Part shown: piece by piece, positions 59,808 to 64,000 of the stretch
How the letters are laid out: every line of letters starts with the position of its first letter
How positions within the stretch are numbered: the first letter of the stretch is position 1
Assembly: GCF_003289645.1 (NCBI RefSeq)
Contig: NZ_QLYX01000006.1
Coordinates: 1 to 64,000, forward strand
DNA: 64,000 nt
Reading direction: 5' to 3'
Source: Actinomadura craniellae
Lineage (GTDB): Bacteria > Actinomycetota > Actinomycetes > Streptosporangiales > Streptosporangiaceae
Notes under the pieces: generated by a model
Told to the model about the DNA's origin: nothing
The model's input: the letters and a program-made list of their open reading frames with translations, nothing else
Database searches by the model: none
Translations under genes and position numbers: made by a program

Positions 59808-62800
59808 GTGCGCGTGCGTCGTGCTGGTGCGTTCCTGGTCGCGGTGGCCCTGACCGGTTCGATGCTCCAAGCCGTCGCCACCACCCGGGCCAGGCCGGCG
59901 AACGCCGAGCCGGGGAAGCCGCCCGAGGCCGCCCTGACCGAGGCGGACGCGGTGGCCGCCGCCCGCAAGTGGCGGAAACCGGTGCGGGTGACCTCCCGGA
60001 CGAGCACGCAGCGCGACGTCGTCGCCCTGCCGGACGGCCGGCTGGAGATGACGCTCCACACCACCCCCGTGCGGACCCTGCGGGACGGCAGGTGGACGCC
60101 CATCGACACCGCGCTCCGGCGGTCGCCGGACGGCTCGTGGTCCCCGGCGGCCACCACCGTGGGGCTGGTGCTCTCCGGCGGGGGGAAGGGCCCCTTCGTC
60201 CGGATGACCCGGGCGGGCCGGGAACTGGCGTTCCAGTGGCCGTACGGGAACCTGCCCGCGCCCACCGTCCAGGGCGACAGCGCCACCTACCCGGGCGTGC
60301 TCACCAAGGACGTGGACCTGGTGGTGCGCGCCACCCCGTCCGGCTTCACCCATGTCCTCGTCGTGAAGACACCGGCCGCGGCGCGGCTGCCCCAGTTGGG
60401 CAGGCTCCGGCTGAAGCTGGACGCCCCGAGGATGTCGGTCGGCCCTGACGGCCAGGGCGGGCTGAAGGCGACCGACGCCGGCTCGGGCGGCGTCCTCTTC
60501 CAGGCGGGCGCGCCGGAGATGTGGGACTCGTCCGACGGGACCGAGGCCCCGGCCGCCCCGCCCGCCCGGAGCGCCGCGCCCGCGCCGTCCGCGGCCCCGG
60601 CGAAGCCGCGGACCATGGCCGGCCCCGCCGTCTCGGGCCGCGGCCCGGGCGAGGCGTCCAAGGTCCGGCGGATGAAGGTCGGCGTCGGCGGCGGGGAGAT
60701 GACGCTGGAGCCGGACCAGGGCCTGCTGACCGCACCGGACACCAGGTTCCCCGTCTACATCGACCCGGACTGGACCGCCCCGGGCGAGTCCGCCGCGGTC
60801 ATGGTGTCCACCTCGTACACGGACGCCTCGTGGACCGACGAGGGAATGGGCCGCTGCGCGGACAGCGACCCGTACATGAGCGGCTGCGGCGGCACCGTCA
60901 CCAAGCGGCTGTTCTACAAGTTCGCGCTGCCGTCGGCCGCGCTGGGCACCAACGTGGTCTGGGCCGAGTTCAAGCCCCGCGAGACCTGGGCGTACAACTG
61001 CACCCCCTCGCAGGTGCAGGTCTGGAAGACCAAGGGCGTCAGCGGCTCCACGAGCTGGGGCACCCAGAACGCCTCCGGGTTCTGGCAGCGCAGGCTCGTC
61101 TCCATGAACGCCGCGCACGGCAACGAGGGCCTCGGCTGCGCCGACGCGACGCTGGTGTTCGCGTCCGAGGCGCTGAAGGAGGAACTCCACAACACCGCCA
61201 AGGGCGGCGGGACCATCTGGCTGGGCCTGCGGGCCGGTGACGAGGGCAGCACCTCCGGGTGGAAGCGCTTCGACAACGACGCGACCCTGCGGGTGCTCTA
61301 CAACCTGCCGCCGCGCGCCCCCACCGACGTGCGCAACACCACCAGCGAGGGCAACTACCCGTGCCTCGCGGTGAGCGACCCCGCCCGCCCGCGCATCCGG
61401 AAGTGGCCCAGGCTGCGGGCGCGCATCAGCGACCCCCAGTCGAGCGACAAGGTCCAGGCGGAGTACTGGATCGGCTGGGGCGACGCGAACAACAACAACT
61501 TCCAGTGGCGCTACGGCGGGCCCGGCGCCACGAACTTCCTCAGATCCGCGATGCTGAACAGCGGCTCGGACTTCGAGTTCGACCTGGAGGCGTGGGGCGC
61601 CGAGACCAAGCTGCCGAAGAACGTCCCCATCTCCTGGATCGTCCGGGGCCACGACTTCCAGGACCAGCAGGAGAACGGCAACCCCGCCAACTGGATGGGG
61701 GTCGGCCCGTTCAGCGACGCGGCGACCTCGGCCGGCGGGCTCGGGCACAAGTGCGCCTTCGTCTACGACAACTCGGCTCCACCACCCCCCACGGTCCAGT
61801 CGACCAAGTACCCCAATGACGGCCTGGAACACGACGGTGTCGGCCAGCCGGGTACGTTCACGATCACGCCGGCGCCGGGAGAGCACCCGGTCAAGTACGG
61901 TTACCAGCTCACTCCGCCAGGGCAGCCGATCGGCCCGGTCCAGTGGCTGACACCCGGGCAGACCGCGGGCTGCACCAGCTCCGGTTGCACCCTCTCCGTC
62001 ACTCCGGGGAACAGGGGCGACTGGAAGCTGGACGTCTGGGCGGTCGACGGGGCCGGCCTCTCATCCCACGCACCCACGTACCAGTTCCGGGTCCGGCAGG
62101 TCAGCAGCGAGGCGGCCCACTGGAGGCTGGACGACCCGGTGGGCTCCACCACGCTGCACGACGAGATGGCCGCGAACGACACCTACCAGCTCATCAGCCA
62201 GAACAGCGGCAAATGCCTGAACGTCGAGGGCGGCCTGCTCGACGACGGGGTGCCCGTGCTGCAGTGGGACTGTGTCGGCGTCGCCTGGGAACGCTGGAAA
62301 CTGGTCGAGCAGGGCGGCGGCGAGTACACCCTGGTCAGCCTCAGGAGCGGCAAGTGCCTCGTGGTGGAGGGCGGTTCCCTGGACAACGGCGCGCACGCCG
62401 TCCAGCGGACCTGCGGGGGCGCCAACGAGCGCTGGAAACGCGTCGAGGCGGACGGTGGGTACCAACTGGTGGCCGTCCACAGCAACAAATGCCTGAACGT
62501 CCAAGGTGGCCTGCACGACAACGGCATGCCCGTGCTGCAGTGGGACTGCGTCGGCGTCGCCTGGGAACGCTGGCGTTTCGCCCAGGTCAACCGTGCGGTC
62601 CTGGTGGGCCCGGACGCCTCCCTCGGGCACGCGGCGCGTACCGGTTCGAACGCCCTGCGGATCAACACGGACGGTGATCCCACCACCTTCGGGTACGTCG
62701 AGACGACCGAGCCGGTGATCGACCCGGCCAAGAGCTACGCGATCTCGGCATGGGTACGGCCGACCGGCAAGGGCTCCTACCCCACGGTGGCGGGTCAGGA

Positions 62801-64000
62801 CGGAACCCGGCTCGGCGCCTTCCGTCTCGAGTACGCCTCGCACAACGACCACTGGTCGATGACGGGGATCTCCCATGACGGCGACGACGCGGTCGTGGGC
62901 GGGCAGGCGTACTCCCTGGAAAAGATCAAGATGGGCCAGTGGGTCCATCTGGTCGGCGTGTACGACTCCGTGGCGAAGACGATCAGCCTCTACGTCGACG
63001 GCCGGCTCCAGGAGACCGAGCCCTACAACGCCGACGGATGGATCGGCGCCAGCCGGGGCTCCTTCACCATCGGCCGGTGGAAGTACCACGGAGTCAAGGT
63101 CGATCCTTTCTTCGGCGAGATCGACGACGTGCGGGTGTTCAACCGGACCGTGACCGGGCCGGAGGTCGCGGGCTGGTACCGGTCCACGGTCCAGGCCCGG
63201 TGGACGCTGAACTCCCCCGCGGGGGTCGGCGTCGTCGTCCCCGACGCGGGCGGCACGGACCGGACGATGACCTTGTACGGCGGAGCCGAGATCAAGACCG
63301 ACGACCTGACCTGCGTCAACCTGACCGGCCAGTGCCTGAGCCTGGACGGGAGACGCCCGGACGGCACTGGCGAATGGGCGATGACCCCCGGCCCCGTGGT
63401 GCGCACGGACGAGAGCTTCACCGTGGCCGGCTGGGTGGAGGCGGCCAGACCGACCGTGCCCATGACGCTGTTCGCGGTGACCGGGACCACCCAGAGCGCG
63501 TTCACCGTCCGGTTCAACCCGCGGGCGGCCAGGAACCCCAACTGGGATCCCGACATCGACCCGCCGGAGTACGAGTACATCGGCGCCTGGGAACTGGAGA
63601 TGGCGACCCAGGACGGCGCCGCACCCACCCGGCTGACCACCTACCACGGCCAGTCGTGCAACACCTGCATCAACGAGGGCCCCGACCACATCGCGATGGT
63701 GTACGACGCCGCCACCGACACGATGAGCCTCTACGTGAACGGCAACCTGGACGAGTCGGTGACGAACACGTCCTGGCGCACCGGAGTGGTCGCCTTCCAC
63801 GCCGGATCCCGGTTCCAGATCGGCCGCCGCCTCGCCGACGGCCAGACCACCGACGACCACCCGAACCGGGAGTACCTCTCCGGCCTGGTGGACGACGTGT
63901 GGGTGATCAAGGGCGCGCTCACCCAGGAGCAACTCGCGGCCTTCGCGAACCTCCAGGAACTCGACACCGCCTTCGGCAACCCGCAGCTCCCCTACATCTA
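59808..64000 (+). CDS. Large secreted LamG protein with inserted ricin-type lectin (partial)
   Basis: An open frame of 1397 codons that runs off the window. A signal peptide (RRAGAFLVAVALTGS to NAE, about 1-32) leads into a long N-terminal region typical of actinobacterial secreted LamG proteins, with a DNRLRE-like beta domain near 315-500 (VSTSYTDASWTDEGM, TVTKRLFYKFALP). A LamG/concanavalin-like domain starts near 775 (AHWRLDDPVGSTTLHDE). It is interrupted by a ricin B trefoil (about 792-927, three copies of GKCLxVxGG/QWDC) and resumes (SNALRINTDGD, SYAISAWVRP, ISLYVDGRLQE, EIDDVRVFNRTVTG). A second LamG domain spans about 1130-1390. The GTG at 59808 has AGGAGG six bases before it. It should bind extracellular polysaccharide. 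Confidence 0.82.
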   Translation, partial: MRVRRAGAFLVAVALTGSMLQAVATTRARPANAEPGKPPEAALTEADAVAAARKWRKPVRVTSRTSTQRDVVALPDGRLEMTLHTTPVRTLRDGRWTPIDTALRRSPDGSWSPAATTVGLVLSGGGKGPFVRMTRAGRELAFQWPYGNLPAPTVQGDSATYPGVLTKDVDLVVRATPSGFTHVLVVKTPAAARLPQLGRLRLKLDAPRMSVGPDGQGGLKATDAGSGGVLFQAGAPEMWDSSDGTEAPAAPPARSAAPAPSAAPAKPRTMAGPAVSGRGPGEASKVRRMKVGVGGGEMTLEPDQGLLTAPDTRFPVYIDPDWTAPGESAAVMVSTSYTDASWTDEGMGRCADSDPYMSGCGGTVTKRLFYKFALPSAALGTNVVWAEFKPRETWAYNCTPSQVQVWKTKGVSGSTSWGTQNASGFWQRRLVSMNAAHGNEGLGCADATLVFASEALKEELHNTAKGGGTIWLGLRAGDEGSTSGWKRFDNDATLRVLYNLPPRAPTDVRNTTSEGNYPCLAVSDPARPRIRKWPRLRARISDPQSSDKVQAEYWIGWGDANNNNFQWRYGGPGATNFLRSAMLNSGSDFEFDLEAWGAETKLPKNVPISWIVRGHDFQDQQENGNPANWMGVGPFSDAATSAGGLGHKCAFVYDNSAPPPPTVQSTKYPNDGLEHDGVGQPGTFTITPAPGEHPVKYGYQLTPPGQPIGPVQWLTPGQTAGCTSSGCTLSVTPGNRGDWKLDVWAVDGAGLSSHAPTYQFRVRQVSSEAAHWRLDDPVGSTTLHDEMAANDTYQLISQNSGKCLNVEGGLLDDGVPVLQWDCVGVAWERWKLVEQGGGEYTLVSLRSGKCLVVEGGSLDNGAHAVQRTCGGANERWKRVEADGGYQLVAVHSNKCLNVQGGLHDNGMPVLQWDCVGVAWERWRFAQVNRAVLVGPDASLGHAARTGSNALRINTDGDPTTFGYVETTEPVIDPAKSYAISAWVRPTGKGSYPTVAGQDGTRLGAFRLEYASHNDHWSMTGISHDGDDAVVGGQAYSLEKIKMGQWVHLVGVYDSVAKTISLYVDGRLQETEPYNADGWIGASRGSFTIGRWKYHGVKVDPFFGEIDDVRVFNRTVTGPEVAGWYRSTVQARWTLNSPAGVGVVVPDAGGTDRTMTLYGGAEIKTDDLTCVNLTGQCLSLDGRRPDGTGEWAMTPGPVVRTDESFTVAGWVEAARPTVPMTLFAVTGTTQSAFTVRFNPRAARNPNWDPDIDPPEYEYIGAWELEMATQDGAAPTRLTTYHGQSCNTCINEGPDHIAMVYDAATDTMSLYVNGNLDESVTNTSWRTGVVAFHAGSRFQIGRRLADGQTTDDHPNREYLSGLVDDVWVIKGALTQEQLAAFANLQELDTAFGNPQLPYI
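62182..62590 (+). repeat. Direct repeat inside the ricin-type lectin
   Basis: The first (about 62182-62312) and third (about 62461-62590) trefoil units are nearly identical in DNA, with a shared block of over 40 bases around CCCGTGCTGCAGTGGGACTG that differs at only one or two positions. The middle unit is diverged. This points to a recent duplication or gene conversion within the domain. Confidence 0.75.

Noticed and set aside
1-64000. tRNA, rRNA or riboswitch genes
   Set aside because: No cloverleaf-like sequence, rRNA segment or recognisable riboswitch core was found while reading the intergenic regions. A covariance-model scan would be needed to exclude small RNAs.

Overview
The window is chromosomal DNA from a high-GC actinobacterium. 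Supporting signs are very GC-rich third codon positions, many GTG/TTG starts with GGAGG-type ribosome sites, dense ATGA/GTGA gene overlaps, an F420-dependent (LLM-class) oxidoreductase, a DUF222/13E12-type HNH endonuclease, a TIGR03089-type protein beside an LCP ligase, and a WXG/DUF6507-like secretion module. The genus cannot be fixed from the sequence; a Streptosporangiales-like actinomycete would fit.

Layout. (1) 155-7469: a cell-wall glycopolymer precursor block. It holds a glycerophosphodiesterase, an IspD/TarI-like cytidylyltransferase, a nucleotidyltransferase-CDP-alcohol phosphotransferase fusion, a membrane protein, a LicC-like nucleotidyltransferase, a glycerol-1-phosphate dehydrogenase-like enzyme, a second CDP-alcohol phosphotransferase and a GT2 glycosyltransferase. 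(2) 7574-13880: a secreted serine hydrolase, a TIMP-like exported protein, a small operon (carotenoid-oxygenase fragment, thiolase, LLM oxidoreductase) divergent from a tandem HxlR regulator, and an internally duplicated unknown protein. (3) 13929-21451: a polymorphic-toxin locus, partly AT-richer than its surroundings, read entirely on the minus strand. Order of transcription is a small leader ORF, a DUF6507-like protein, a 681-aa toxin with a zincin C-terminus, its presumed immunity protein, a decayed ADP-ribosylglycohydrolase, an HNH element with an SOS box, and then an orphan toxin C-terminal fragment with a paralogous immunity gene. (4) 21641-26987: a HelD-like helicase, an SRPBCC protein, a SpoT-like HD hydrolase and a beta-propeller lipoprotein-like protein. 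(5) 27104-57408: a large wall-glycopolymer (teichoic/teichuronic-like) cluster. (6) 57515-64000: a polytopic GT39-like protein and a very large secreted LamG/ricin protein that runs off the right edge.

How the genes work together. Regions 1 and 5 together look like a machine for a complex anionic wall polymer. The 2-epimerase, two nucleotide-sugar dehydrogenases, a Gfo/Idh 3-dehydrogenase, a DegT aminotransferase and a hexapeptide N-acetyltransferase match the five-step UDP-GlcNAc to UDP-ManNAc3NAcA route. Two GT2-TagF fusion proteins and several GT2/GT4 enzymes would assemble a polyol-phosphate glycan, an acyltransferase would decorate it, and the LCP protein would attach it to peptidoglycan. 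Region 3 is best read as a contact-dependent or type VII-secreted toxin locus with a record of earlier toxin/immunity pairs: an orphan metallopeptidase cassette and the ruins of an ADP-ribose-removing immunity-type enzyme. That interpretation is inference from gene order and motifs only.
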